64,000 nt of DNA from Ampullaceana balthica (GCA_944989445.1 CALYLW010000134.1:816001-880000); one strand, 5' to 3'; positions 11,248 to 23,513 are shown, counted from the stretch's first letter. The notes: generated from the letters alone by a model not told the origin. Program-made: numbers and translations.

Positions 11248-13266
11248 TCTATACTAATAAAAGGCAAAGCCCTCACTCACTAACTGACTCATCACTAATT
11301 CTCCAACTTCCCGTGTAGGTAGAAGCATGAAACTTTGCGAAATTGTTGAGTAGCCTCTCGCGACGAAAATTGGCGTAAAAGAATTTTAAAATTAACACTC
11401 ATGGGGGCCGGGGGCCCAAAAACGTTTTTTTTCCTTATATGGCAAATATAAAATTTGAAAAATCACCAATTCTCCTGTTTCCCGAGTAGGCAGAAGAATG
11501 AAACTTTGGGAAGTTGTTGAGTACAATCCCGCGATGGTAACGGAAGAAAAAAAATTTAAATTATCACTTCCTGGGGGCCGGGGGCCTAAATGAAGTTTTT
11601 TCCTTATATGAGCTGTATAAAAACTAAAAATCACTAATTCTCCTATTTTCCGTGTAGGTAGAAGCATGAAACCCTGGGTAGTTGATAAGCACACTTCCGC
11701 GATGGTAACAAGCGAAAAAAATATTTAAAATAACACTTAATGGGGTCCGGGGGCCCAAATGTAGTTTTTTTCTTATATAAAAAACTGACTCATCACTAAT
11801 TCTCCAACTTCCCGTGTAGGTATTAGCACGAAACTTTGGGAACTTGCTGAGTACACTCTCGCGACGAAAATTGGCGTAAAAGAATTTTAAAATTCACACT
11901 GTTGGGGGCCCGGGGCCAAAAACGCTTTTTTCCTTAAATGGACTATATAAAATATGAAATCACTAATTTTCTCATTTATCGAGTAGGCAAAAGCATGAAA
12001 CTTTGGGAAGTTGTTGAGTAAAAACCAGCGATAGCGACGGGAGAAAAAAAAATTAAATTATCACTTCCTGGGGGCCGGGGGCCCAATTGAAGTTTTTTCC
12101 ATATATGAGCTATACAAAAAGTAAAAATCACAAATTCTCCTATTTCCCGTGTAGGTAGAAGCATGAAACTTGGGGTAGTTGTTAAGTACACTTCCACGAT
12201 GGTAAAAGGTAAAAACAATATTTAAATTATCACTTAATGGGGGCCGGGGGCCCAAATGTAGTTTCTTCTTATATTAAAACAGACTCATCACTAATTCTCG
12301 GATTTACCGCGTAGGTAGAAGCATGTAACCTTGGGAAATTGTCAAGTAGCCTCTTTGGACGACAAATGGCGAAAAAGAATTTTAAAATTCACCTTCATGG
12401 GGGCCGGGGGCCCAAAATCGTCTTTTTCCTTCTATGGGCTTTATAAACATTTGAAAATCACTAATTCTCCTATTTCCCGAGTAGGTAGAAGCATGAAACT
12501 TTGGGAAGTTGTTGAGTACACTTCCGCGATGGTAACAGACGAAAAAATATTTAAATTTTCACTTACTGGGGCCCAGGGGCCCAAATGTAGTTTTTTCCTT
12601 ATATGAGCTATATAAAAACTGAAAATCACTAATTCTCATATTTCCTGTGTATGAAGAAGAATGAAAGTTTGAGTAGTTGTTAAGTAACATTCTGCGATGG
12701 TAACAGTTAAAAAATTATATAAATTATCACTTAATGGGGGCTGGGGGCCCAAATGTATTTTATAAAAAACTGACTCATCACTAATTCTCCAATGTCTCGT
12801 GTTGGTAGCAGCATGAAACTTTGGAGAGTTGTTAAGTACACTTCCGCAATGGTAACAATCAAAACAAATGTAAAATTATCATTCACTAGGGGGCCGGGGG
12901 CCAAAATGTAGTTTTTTCTGATATGAGCTATACAAAACAGACTCATCGTTACATATATAACTTCCCGTGTAGGTAGGAGCATGAAACTTTGTGAAGTTGT
13001 TGCGTACCCTCCCGCAATGGTAGCAGACAAAAAAAAATTAAATTATCAGCTCGATAGGATCGCGGGAAGTGTGTCATTTTTTACTTTTCGCTTTTGTTTT
13101 TCTGCGGGACTTGGACAGACAGGCAGACAAGACGGTGAAGTTAATATATGTATTATATCCATCATGATCCAGATTGAAATCAATTGGTGTTTTAAATTTG
13201 AGTTTCACGGATTCTCAACGTAACTGAAATACTAATTTCCGCAGCGAAGCGGGGGTATTTTGCTAG
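11248..13266 (+). mobile_element. non-autonomous Helitron, ~2.0 kb
   Basis: It starts TCTATACTAATAAAAGG immediately after an A (11247) and ends CTAG immediately before a T (13267), the A|TC...CTAG|T arrangement of Helitrons without target duplication. A short hairpin (CCGC-loop-GCGG, about 13239-13252) precedes the 3' end by about ten bases. There are no terminal inverted repeats. The interior is mostly a ~170-bp tandem repeat, and no Rep/helicase coding sequence is present, so the element depended on a partner for movement. Confidence 0.85.
11290..13020. repeat. ~165-175-bp tandem repeat inside the Helitron
   Basis: About ten units each contain CACTAATTCTCC, CCCGTGTAGGTAGAAGCATG, an AAACTTTGGG(A/T)A block, GCGATGGTAAC and GGGGGCCGGGGGCC, and end in TTTTTTCCTTATAT. 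Two sub-types appear to alternate (GCGACGAAAATTGGCG versus GCGATGGTAAC versions). The open frames on both strands come from this array. Confidence 0.88.
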
Positions 13267-13337
13267 TTCAAACATTGATAAAGACAAACGAGCCTACACA
13301 TGGGTACTTTAATTAATGAGACATCAGAAATGAATTG

Positions 13338-13590
13338 ACTGGCAATATAGCTGGTATAGTAGTGGGACAATATAGCTGGTATTAGAGTGGGACAATATAG
13401 CTGGTATTAGAGTGGGACAATATAGCTGGTTTTAGAGTGGGACAATATAGCTGGTATAAGAGTGGGATAATATAGCTGGTATTGGAGTGGGACAATATAG
13501 CTGGTATTAGAGTGGGACAATATAGCTGGTATTAGAGTAGGACAATTTAGCTGGTATAAGAGTGGGACAATATAGCTGGTATTGGTGTGA
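13338..13590. repeat. 25-bp minisatellite, about ten copies
   Basis: Units containing GGGACAATATAGCTGGTATT recur every 25 bp with few substitutions. Confidence 0.95.
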
Positions 13591-14041
13591 GCCAGAAAAT
13601 GAAAATGGTTCTAATTTATCAATAATCTACATGCCTAATCCATGTTTTCCACCAATCCTTCACTTTTACCGAATCACAAAAGCGATATGATTAATGATAC
13701 CCCAGTTTATTTCAATAAGTTTTCTTACAAGGTTTCAACAGACTGACGCCATTTCAACATATTCACCTTGATACCACTCAAACGTGCTGGGATTAGTCGT
13801 TTTGTCGTATCTTTTTGTCAACGTTGTTAAATAGACTTAAAAAGTGCTCATCACTCCATGCTGGCCTCCCACTAGCCCACTAGATAAGCTGGTCCACGCC
13901 TTGCCGCATCTCTGCACGCCATGGTACACGCCTTGCCGCATCTCTGCACGCCTGCTGCGGAGCCGAGTTCTTTCTATTAACGCTACTAAATCTGCCAACT
14001 GAGAGTCAACGTGATAGCCCAAAGTGTTGTGTTCAAGTGCT
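13591..14041. other. no gene recognised
   Basis: Unique-looking sequence. A 30-bp block with CACGCCTTGCCGCATCTCTG occurs twice in tandem near 13895-13950. Nothing else supported. Confidence 0.55.
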
Positions 14042-14570
14042 TCAAAGTTCTACAGTAACTTACATGTTTGGATGACTTCAAAGTTCTACAGTAACTTAAA
14101 AGTTTAAATGACATCAAAGTTCTACAGTAACTTAAATGCTTAAATGACATCAAAGTTCTACAGTAACTTACAAGTTTTGATGACTGCAAAGTTCTACAGT
14201 AACTTAAAAGTTTAAATGACATCAAAGTTCTACAGTAACTTAAATGCTTAAATGACATCAAAGTTCTACAGTAACTTACAAGTTTTGATGAATTCAAAGT
14301 TCTACAGTAACTTACATGCTTGGTTGACTTCAACATTCTACAGTAACTCACATTTTTGAATGACTTCAAAGTTCTACATTAACTTACATTTGGATGACTT
14401 TAAGGTTCTCCTGTAACTTACATGTTTGGATGACTTCAAAGTTCTATAGTAACTCCCATCTTTGGAGGACTTCACGATTACAGTAACTCACATTTTTGGA
14501 GGATTTCAAAATTATATAATCACAACTCTTTAGATGACTTCAGTTTTTTATAGTAAATTACATCTGTGAA
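14042..14570. repeat. 36-bp minisatellite with higher-order structure
   Basis: Units start TCAAAGTTCTACAGTAACTT with period 36. Between about 14096 and 14311 three distinguishable units (AAAAGTTTAAATG, AAATGCTTAAATG and ACAAGTTTTGATG types) repeat as a block, giving a 108-bp higher-order period. Units decay progressively towards 14570. The 127-residue minus-strand open frame is a product of the repeat. Confidence 0.92.
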
Positions 14571-14595
14571 TGACTTATTTTCTCAGAAGCTTTAA

Positions 14596-14712
14596 ACACA
14601 CACACACCCCACACACACACCAACACACAAACACACACCCCACCCCCACACACAAACACACACCCAACACACAAAGACACACCCACACCCACACACATAT
14701 ACTCTCACATCC
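14596..14712. repeat. CA-rich simple repeat
   Basis: Interrupted (CA)n with CCCCAC blocks. Confidence 0.9.
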
Positions 14713-15050
14713 CCCCCCACCAGACAATACAGAAAAAGGTTGTTAGTTATTAAGTATCTGCTCTTGTTTCTCATCCTTTTAAAATCTACATTTTTATTTT
14801 AAAATTACTTCCTCACCCATTTGTCTCGTTCAGTAATGCATCTCTGTTTCGCGCCATCACAATTTTATCGACATCCATATCTTCTTCTATTACCTCATGT
14901 ACAACACTTATCATACCCCCCCCCCTCCCTGCCCACACAAAAATGACTTTGAAACCAACAGAAATTAGAATACGCAGCTTGCAACACGGGAAAGTTTGTC
15001 TGACAAAATAAAATGAATACGCCCATATCTTCATGAAGTGTGTTATCAAT
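14713..15050. other. no gene recognised
   Basis: AT-rich with one C-run near 14918. The 102-residue minus-strand frame has no recognisable domain. Confidence 0.5.
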
Positions 15051-15297
15051 ATACATAATTTGCAATGTATGTCAAGCCTGTCTGTCCGTGACGCTACTAA
15101 TTTTAGAAAGCAGCGCACCAAATTACTGCACCAAAAAATAACTCTTTTCGAACGTCCGCATAAAATTGTTCAATAGGGAAATAAATGAATAAAATAAAAA
15201 TAAATAAAATACATGAAAGTTCTGCATTACGTTATTTTTTAATCTGATGTGTATTTATTTTGAAAACTTCCGTCAATTTTGACGGGTGATACACTAG
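15051..15297 (+). mobile_element. Helitron 3' part (CCGTCA hairpin family)
   Basis: The 3' end is CTAG at 15294-15297 followed by T, preceded by a perfect hairpin CCGTCA-ATTT-TGACGG (15270-15285). The preceding ~200 bp match, in inverse orientation, the element at 32887-33160 (shared GTGACGCTACTAATTTTAG, GCAGCGCACCAAATTACTG, AACTCTTTTCGAACGTCCGC). The 5' end was not found. Confidence 0.8.
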
Positions 15298-16052
15298 TAA
15301 TACATATAAAGTGAAAATGCCGAGTTAACTACAGGTGTCACTAAGCGCCGTGTATTTCCATTGTGCTGTGTTTACTGTTGTGTGTATGTAGAGGTGAGAT
15401 GCACCTGTTTATTGTCTCAGTTTTCATTAGAGCTTTTCTATGAAATAATTTAAATGAAATCGATGTCTATACTTGATTTGTTTCAATCAGCTAAGGTTCA
15501 GATCTTCTCCCGCGAAACTTTGATCAAACACACAAATCCTCGACTTTCACGTCATTACACTCATCTACCCATGGCCCATTCACTCATAAAGTTAAACGTT
15601 TACTCCACGCTGCTCCCTCCCTTGTTGAGATTTTTCCTCATCACGCCCCAGGCTCCCGTATCCCGCCACCCCCCTCTTTCAAACAACCATCCTGGCATAA
15701 TCTCATGGCAATAAAACAGATCGACAACCGGGCGAATATCATGCCCCACTTTGAGCCCGATTTTAACCCTCTTCATATCTTAACAACATTACATTATAAT
15801 ATCAGTTACCATGTCCTTGAACCGCAGCCGGTCCCGACGCCCACTCATCCAGTCTTCCCTTGTACATGACGGATGAAAAACTTTATTCGGCATCCTATAA
15901 CAGCGTGCCATCCTGCAGTTCTCCTACGTCAGTAGTTTCACCCTAGCGATAACAAGATTTGATTTAGTTGCAATATCTTCCTACAGCTGTTCAACTAGAT
16001 GTCGTCCTGGCAGTGACATTACAAAAAAAAACCTGACAGATTAAAACGCTGT
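15298..16052. other. no gene recognised
   Basis: Mixed-composition unique sequence. The 86-residue plus-strand frame at 15454-15714 shows no family features. Confidence 0.5.
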
Positions 16053-16680
16053 TATATTACCCCGACTGTGATATTACCGCGACTGTGATATTAACACGAC
16101 TGTGATATTACAATGAATGTGATATTACCATGAATGTGATATTACCACGACTGTGATATTACCACGACTGTGATATTACCCCGACTGTGATATTACCACG
16201 ACTGTGATATTACCCCGACTGTTATATTACCACGACTGTGATATTACCGCGACTGTGATATTACCACGACTGTGATATTACCACGACTGTGATATTACCC
16301 CGACTGTTATATTACCACGACTGTGATATTACCGCGACTGTGATATTACCCCGACTGTGATATTACCACGAATGTGATATTACCCCGACTGTGATATTAC
16401 CCCGACTGTGATATTACCCCGACTGTGATATTACCACGAATGTGATATTACCACGACTGTGATATTACCACGACTGTGATATTACCACGACTTTTATTAC
16501 CACGACTGTGCTATTACCACAAATATGATATTACCACGACTGTGATATTACTACGACTGTGATATTACCACGACTGTGATATTACCACGAATGTGATATT
16601 ACCACGAATGTTATATTACCACGAATGTGATATTACCACGAATGTGATATTACCACGAATTTGATATTAACACGACTGTA
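16053..16680. repeat. 17-bp minisatellite, about 36 copies
   Basis: Units of the form CCACGACTGTGATATTA repeat with few changes (CCCCGACT, CCGCGACT, CCACGAAT variants). A block of several variant units appears duplicated near 16190-16330. Confidence 0.95.
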
Positions 16681-17961
16681 GTTCATCCACACCATTATAC
16701 AACCACTGTAGGCCATGGCCGAAATTTAGGAAAGAAGAAATTTTAATATTTCTTCAATAATTAAGGGTCACTATGAATAAACACATACTCCATTAATCAA
16801 GATCCAACAAGCAGATTATTTTGGTATATTTTTCGACAAGGTCAGCTGTTAACCAACAAATTTTGACTTAAATTTATTTAAACTGGAATAAAGATTTTTG
16901 GTGGACCAAAATTCTCTTAACCACCTTGATAAATACGTTTCAACCAAATTTAAATTGTAAAATATATTGAAATATATGAAAGCCAGTCTTCTAAAGACAA
17001 TCACATAATGAAAATGCTTTATTTAAAAAAAATATTTGAGATATGTAATTAGTTATCTTTTCGACGAGGTAATTCTAACATAAACTGATGGACACGATTC
17101 GCCCCAGCAGACCGGGGAATGCACGCGTTAAAATGATTTGATTATTCCCGGCCCGCCCCCCATTCCACAGAACAACCCGGTCAACCGTACAAGTACTACG
17201 ACTTGACCTACACGACACTTTGTCTGGGCGTGGTCCACCTTTTGACAACAACAACTCATGTTCGTCATCTGACTACTCACTCGTGGCAAGTGGACGCATA
17301 ACCTGGAGCAACAAGGGCAATTTTTTCTCCCCCCTCCCTCCGCCCGGCACATAGCCTTTCATGACCTCCCCAAGATCTCATGCCGAGCCGTCTGCCCTGC
17401 CGCTCGCCGTGATATAAATCGCATGGTTTACAGAGAGCGGGCCTCAGAAATTCCCGGCACGTGTTTTTTGTCAAGTCTTGTAGTCAGGACAGATGTAATC
17501 AATGGGGAGATAACGCCTATTAAGGGCCTGACTTATGGTTCGTTATTTGGATTACCCGCCCTTCGCACATCTGATCTCCCACTGTTCTGTTTTGTTGCCC
17601 CTTCCAGCTGTTTGATTCGTACTAAGACTGTAGCAGAACTGTTAAATCATCTGGTAAATGTATTTATAAGTCTCTTCAAGGGATGATTAAAACTGCACAG
17701 GCCCCTGGCTGCAATTCAAACTGTGGCCCGGTCCAGCCAAAGTCCAATTAAATAAAATGATTGCTAACAGCTAATTTAAGACTTTAACTCGAAAAGTAGT
17801 GTAATAAGAAAAAAAAAGGCAATTTAATTAATATAAAGTTAGATGAATCCAAAATTCGTTAAACTATTATTATTTATTTCAACCCAGAACTTTCGTTTGC
17901 GAACTTTTCTCATGGTGAAGTTATCAATCAAGATAGTAAAGCTAAGTGTGCTTACTACTGC
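16681..17961. other. no gene recognised; GC-richer patch 17090-17600
   Basis: The patch around 17.1-17.6 kb is less AT-rich than its surroundings and carries short open frames on both strands, none with recognisable domains. It could be an unannotated exon or regulatory sequence; nothing decides this. Confidence 0.45.
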
Positions 17962-19993
17962 TTACAAGTTCCCTTTGAATGCTACTAGAGAGAGCATACT
18001 CAGTCTTTGTTGTCCCATGCGGCTTCTCAATTCATTAAAAAATTATTTTCACCTTTGAAAATGATCGCTCTCCTCTGCAGTTTGACGTCATTGAGAGATA
18101 GATGCGACACGCGATGTGTACATTTGTAAAGGACTGTGTAAAAATTTGCTCATTCAAAAACAGCAACTTTTTAAAGTTCTGTGCATGCGTTTTGAGTTTC
18201 ACATTGTGTAACTTCCTGTTCCTGACTTGAGCCTCGGGCTGGACAATTACTTTTTTGAAGTTCTGAAAATTGGACTAATTCTGAAGGAAAGCAGTCTTCG
18301 AAATCGCAGGAATATTCTTCCATTAACTTAGCTGCTGCCCATCGGATGGCGGCATTGCTGAGCTCAGTTATGTTTGTAAGAAAGCCACATTTCTCATGGA
18401 TGTCTTCATAAGCGTCTAACCGATGTCGTAGAAAGCTGTCAATGATTACCAGAAATACCTCAACCTTGAATTTTTGTCTCGGAGAAAATACGGTTTTGGG
18501 TGATAGCCCTTCATCAAACTGAAACTTTCTCTTTTTTGGTCGTATTGAAGATTGTTTATACTCTTTATCCATGGAATAATCCTTTCCTTTTTCTTCATAG
18601 GAATCAATTCAGAACGCTGTCTCTTAACAAACTCAAGGAGAGATTTAAACTAATGCATGGCTGAATTCAAAGATAGTCCCCACTCTTGAAGGGATACATT
18701 CGTTTTCTGAAAAATTGCGTCCCAAATTTCAAGTATACATTAGACACTTCCAGTTGTTCAAGTTCCTTTCGAAATCCTTCTGCTTCAATTCGACTGTCAC
18801 GCGGCTGATTTTTATCAGTTGCCAATCTTTCCAGTGCTGCAATATTCTCATTGTATGATTTATTAACAGACCTTACAGCCTCATGCTGGGCTGACCATTT
18901 TGTGTGAAACAAGCCTTTGTTAACAGGTAATCCTTTGGGGTGTTTTTGGAGTACCTGCCAGCGATGAGTAGATGCAACAAGCCAGGTATAAAGATTTTGC
19001 AGAAGGCAAAAAAATATGGCTGCAGCAGGACAACCATTTGCTGCACTTTTCCCAACCAAATTAAGGGAATGAGCTGTGCGCGTCACATAATGAGCAAAAC
19101 TGCACTTCTCCCGAAGGATAGCCTGGACTCCGTTATACTTCCCACTCAAATGTGTTGCTTTGTCGTATGACTGTCCACGGCAATCTTGAATTTGAATGTC
19201 ATTTTCTTCCAAAAAAATAAATAAATAAAGAATTATTTGGGAGATTTTTGATGCAAGTTTTGAATACATTGGTATGAACTTGATGAATTGCTTAACATGT
19301 CCAGATTGTGCAACATATCGGATGATCAATGTTAACTTGTCCACATGCATAATATCTGGCGTGGAGTCTACAGATATCGAAAAGTACTTTGTAGATTTTT
19401 ATTTCAGAAACAATAACAGACAATACTACCATTTGTTCAATCAACTCTTCACTCTTCACACATAGGTGTGGAAATATAAGACGTATTTCCACGTCCTTTA
19501 TTTCCATGTTGACAGATTGATATGTTCAGCAAGAAATGTGTCAAACCGACTCAGTAGTTCCAGTATTCAAGGTAGTTACTATTGCTCGGTGAGGCTAACA
19601 GTTCATCCTTGCTACGGAATGCAAGGCCACGAATAAAAAGAAATTGTATGACGCTTACTATCCTTATAACAACTTTTTGACAGTCAAAGTTTCGTATTAG
19701 CAATTTTTTCAAACTAATTAGAAATCTATTTTTCCCCTTAGCTAGGTTACCTCTTTCCTACATAGCAGATGTTACATATGATTACAAACGATGACGAGTT
19801 TCACACTTTTTGACATTTTCTTGTGATAATTAGATGGGATTTCCTTAATTTATTTATGATATTATCAGGCATTTATGCAAATAATTGCCCAAATTAATTA
19901 TACAATTTAATAAATTTGGGGGCCCTTAAAACATTGGGGGCCCTTGGCTTGAGCCCGGTCAGCCCCCCCCCCTTTTTTTTAAATCCGCCATAG
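17962..19993 (-). pseudogene. hAT transposase, ZMYM1-like (decayed element)
   Basis: The minus strand encodes an ordered but broken hAT transposase of the ZMYM1-like type. Around 19390-19340 lies YFSISVDSTPDIMHVDKL, the family's SVDSTPD motif with a catalytic-type Asp. Then come IQDCRGQSYDKATHLSGKYN and TAHSLNLVG, and STHRWQVL at about 18970. A separate frame (18572-18171) continues the C-terminal half. NCRGERSFSKVK (about 18090-18055) and MGQQRLSMLSLVAF (about 18015-17975) are the terminal dimerisation segment. Stops and frame changes separate the blocks. The right terminus appears to be near 19993 (inverse of CTATGGCGGATTTAAA, similar to the MITE at 4192). The left terminus was not found, so the element may be truncated. 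Confidence 0.88.
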
Positions 19994-20105
19994 AGTCTAT
20001 TTGTGATGTTTGAAGGAAGTTATGTCCCTTTAAGAGGTTGATCAACGTTCTAGTGGAGATAAATCACATCTGAGCTAAACAAAAAATCAACATTATTCCG
20101 TATTG

Positions 20106-20400
20106 GTATATCTTAACTTAACTTAACTTATCTTATCTTATCTTATCTTATCTTATCTTATCTTATCTTATATGTTACAGACGTTCCTTTTATACATACA
20201 ATTCCTGCTTCCTAAACATACTCATAACGCATTTTAAGTTGAATATTAAATGTTGATAGAGTGTTGGTTTTCCTGGTTTCATCAGACAACCTATTCCACG
20301 TCGAATTCCGGACGGGAAGAACGAGAGATGCAGTAAAACAATACAGTGGGCTCTTACATCCCATAATACTGTGAGGTCAAAGGTCACAAGGAACGTCATC
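20106..20400 (-). pseudogene. LINE 3' end, copy 1 (ORF2 C-terminus, frameshifted, TAAGA tail)
   Basis: Read on the minus strand this holds LHLSFFPSGIR, then after a 1-bp deletion TWNRLSDETRKTNTLSTF, a stop, a short 3' untranslated region with AAAGGAACGTCTGT, and a tail of about twelve TAAGA/TTAAG pentamers (20106-20172 on the plus strand). The FFPSGIR.WN.L..ET motif is the usual C-terminal motif of CR1/L2/jockey-type ORF2 proteins. Paralogous to the copy at 22016-22371. Confidence 0.85.
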
Positions 20401-21653
20401 CGTCAGAGATAACTTGTCTCGTTTATTTCTTGTGTGACGTTAGAGTGAGCAAAAATAGTCTCCCATGTTTAAGATTTATTTACTCAATTAACTATTTTAT
20501 TTATTTAAAAAAAGCTATAAGATTTTATTCTATTTGGCTTAAATATTTCCCAAATCTTCATTGAAATATGGTACTCATAATTCTTGCCTCGTATTCAGCA
20601 TGAATTAAAAGGTTTCTGATGTCTAATGTTTAAAAAAGGCATTGACAAACTGAATTTTTAAAAATCAAATGCGGAACATTGTCCTTCAAATTTGACATAC
20701 ACGTCAATAAAAGATGCGTTATTTTCGTCATTTGTCGTTTCTGATGGTTTTCCAAATAATAACACCAGAAAATAAAAATGCGCTTATATACTGTATTTAA
20801 GTTAGAAAGAGTATAGTATTTATTTGCATTAAATTATTATTCTTATTTCATAACCCACATGTAAATTACAAAGTCAATAATGCTTTATATTTAAAAATTC
20901 ACTTCGCTTAATGACATACTTCACGTGTTTAGAAAAATAAAAGAAATAAAAACACACTATTTTTAACTGTTTGTCTTGAGCTTCAAATTTTAAATGGGTA
21001 ATAAAACATATTTGAAATAGGACCTGTTACAGTATAACTTTCTTTGTGCCCCCACTCAAATAACACTCCGATTTATTGAAAGAAACAAGACTTTTACCAA
21101 AATATTTTGAGAGACATTAACTCATGCGAACAATAAAATATCACTGAATACCCCTAATACAAAAATTAAGGAACTAATTATTAAGGAACGCAATTGCTCC
21201 ATTAAACAATTTTTAAGAATGTACTTCATGAATTTATAACATTAGCTTAAATGGTGCTTTAAGTTAAAAGAAAGTCTGATTTCAAATTATTGCTTTCATA
21301 ATTTATTGCTTGGGATAAAAGTTCAGAATGCAAAGGTAATAAAGCAATAAATTATTAAAGGGAAAGAATCCCGGAATTTAATCGTGAACTTCACTAGTCC
21401 AAGGAATGTAATTGCTTCCCCTTAGAAATTTTGAAAAGATAGTGAACTGCACTGAGGTGATTTTATTTGTATTATAATGCAAATAACTTGTCTTCTGTTT
21501 TCTGAATCTGAAAACATACAGAGACTAATAAAACGTGCAACATACTCTTCTATCTAATATCTATTAATATCATAGTGTATTATATTTACACATTTTATAG
21601 TATACATTTAACCCATTAATTCATTATATAATTTCTTATTAAAATATATTTTA
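20401..21653. other. no gene recognised
   Basis: Very AT-rich sequence without open frames, tandem repeats or recognisable element ends. Confidence 0.65.
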
Positions 21654-21690
21654 CTAGATACGCCCGCGGCGTAGCATACAATGTGAATTT
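21654..21690 (-). mobile_element. Helitron 3' terminus (TACGCC hairpin family)
   Basis: On the minus strand a perfect hairpin TACGCC-CGC-GGCGTA (21659-21673) is followed by CTAG and then T. This is a Helitron-type 3' end whose body would extend to the right. The 5' end was not identified. Confidence 0.55.
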
Positions 21691-22015
21691 GCTCATGAAT
21701 AGTGCAAAAAAAAAGAGGTTGGAGAAGAATGGACACAAACTACAGCACGAAGAAATCAAAACAAAGTGAGTGAATGTCGGTGGGGGAACCACCGACGCGT
21801 TGTTAGTCTCGAGACACTTGCACTGCGGTCATCTACCTCCCCACCACAAGCATGCTTGTTTGCCCATACTCACTTTGGTGAATTTAATATATAAAGCTCA
21901 GTTGGTGTTTGTATATTTGTATGTTTCACTTTTCGACTGTAAGTTCCACATTCACGGAAAAACCAAATGATGGACGGGGACAAAATTGGACAGGACGGTT
22001 CATATTATCCTGATG
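21691..22015. other. no gene recognised
   Basis: Probably the body of the Helitron ending at 21654, but no second boundary is visible. Confidence 0.4.
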
Positions 22016-22371
22016 CTATCTTATCTTATCTTATCTGTTTCAGACGCTCCTTCTATACAGAAGATTATTGCGTCCTACGCTTATCTGTGGTTTGTGTTTA
22101 GTCCTGCATTCTTATTAGAGTTTTAAATGTTGATAAAGTGTTGGCTTTCCTGGTTTCTTCAGGCAACCCATTCCACGCCCGAATTCCGGACGGGAAGAAC
22201 GAAAATTTGTATGAGTTTGTTCTTGCATACGGAATAAGAAAGGTGTTTTTATCCTTATGTCTATCTGAGGGTTGTATTAAGTTATCTTTGTGTTGTATTT
22301 CTAAATTAGAGTAAATTGCTTTATGTATGATTACTACTTTACTCTTGATTCTTCTATCCTCTATGTTTTAC
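22016..22371 (-). pseudogene. LINE 3' end, copy 2 (ORF2 C-terminus, open frame)
   Basis: The minus strand carries an uninterrupted ORF2 C-terminus from about 22369 to a stop at 22098-22100: EDRRIKSKVVIIHKAIYSNL, RHKDKNTFLIPYARTNSYKF, then SFFPSGIRAWNGLPEETRK. A 3' untranslated stretch with GGACGCAATAATCTTC and AAGGAGCGTCTG and a short TAAGA tail (22018-22036) follows. It is 5'-truncated: an in-frame stop lies just upstream of the aligned part. This copy shows the ancestral frame of the frameshifted copy at 20106-20400. Clade likely CR1/L2-like, from the terminal motif only. Confidence 0.88.
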
Positions 22372-22519
22372 GTATATTTTTTGTAATTGTCCCTTTTGCC
22401 CGAAAGCCATCAATTAAAAGATAAGAAAATGTTTAGACAAATAGAGAAATATGAAATCTCATTTCGATATTGAAAAGCTTCATGCGAGCATAGAAAACGA
22501 GTTAATTTTGGTGCGTTAT

Positions 22520-23010
22520 TTTTTAAAATCCTTTATATTAACTCGTGGTGTCTGCGGCGGACCGACCTTGCTTGCTTGTCGCCAAAACTTTTGATCAATT
22601 TTTAACCCACTTGCTCGCAAGATAGCGAGCTGAAATTTTGCAGGCAGTTTCGTACCGATGATAAAAACAATGTATCAAAATTTCAGATCGATCGCATGTA
22701 CCGTAATTAAATTATTGATTTTTTAGATTATTTATTTATTCCTATGTATCATGCTATTTTTTTAGATAGAGCGTCGCGGTGCGTATTATATTGAACAACC
22801 TTTCTGTCGCGCAATAAGGTGCGTATTTTATTGACAGCTCTTTTTATAAACATATTCCTGATCGGTGCGCATTATATTAAACATGTTTTACGACACAACT
22901 GCAATTTTGTATTTCTGGATGTTCTGGCGCTGCGTATTATAATGAACATTCTTTTAATTACTTCTCGTACATAAAGGATTTATAGTCAAAAACTTGGTTT
23001 TTTACGGGTT
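22520..23010 (-). mobile_element. dispersed repeat family A, copy 3, inverted
   Basis: Inverse orientation of the block series in copies 1 and 2 (TATATTAACTC, GCGAGCTGAAATTTTG, CGATCGCATGTACCGTAATTAAA, ATAAAGGATTTATAGTC). It contains four related GGTGCGTATTATATTGAACA-type repeats spaced roughly 60-80 bp apart. Confidence 0.6.
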
Positions 23011-23158
23011 TTTCTTATTCCAATATTTTATTTTGAGCGGTGCGCTTGCAAAAATCTTTTAATTGTAAAATTACGGTGAGCACATTTTCGTGTACGCATC
23101 TTAAATTGAGCTGAGTGGTACAAAGCAATTGCCTTTTTTACGGGTACTATTATCAAAA

Positions 23159-23513
23159 CTAGAGTATTACCCGTCAAAAATGACGGAAGTTTTCAAAATA
23201 AATCAGCTGAAATCTATTTATTTTGAAAACAATAAACTTCTGAATTGAAATTAATGTAATACAGAAGTTTTTATTTATTTTTATTCATTTACAAAATCGA
23301 TCGCAGCGCCCCCTAACAGCACTATACAACACAATCGACCGCAGCGCCAACTAACAGCATTACATACATACAGTATGTATATTGGTGGCTGATAATAGAT
23401 AAATCTGATAAATAACTTGGCAAAAAATGTAATAACCAGCAACTAATACTGGGGAAAAAGTTCAGCACACTCCCGCTACAAAGTGCGGGTATGTTTCTTT
23501 TTATATATGTAGA
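23159..23513 (-). mobile_element. complete non-autonomous Helitron, 355 bp
   Basis: On the minus strand the 5' end is TCTACATATATAAAAAG preceded by A (plus-strand T at 23514), and the 3' end is CTAG (23159-23162) followed by T. A perfect hairpin CCGTCA-TTTT-TGACGG lies 10 bp before CTAG. It has no terminal inverted repeat, no target duplication and no coding sequence. It shares its 3' hairpin and AAAACTTCCGTCA flank with the ends at 15297 and 32887, but its body differs. Confidence 0.88.

Noticed and set aside
13986..14369. 127-codon minus-strand open frame
   Set aside because: 36-bp repeat keeps the frame; peptide is a 12-residue repeat without family features.
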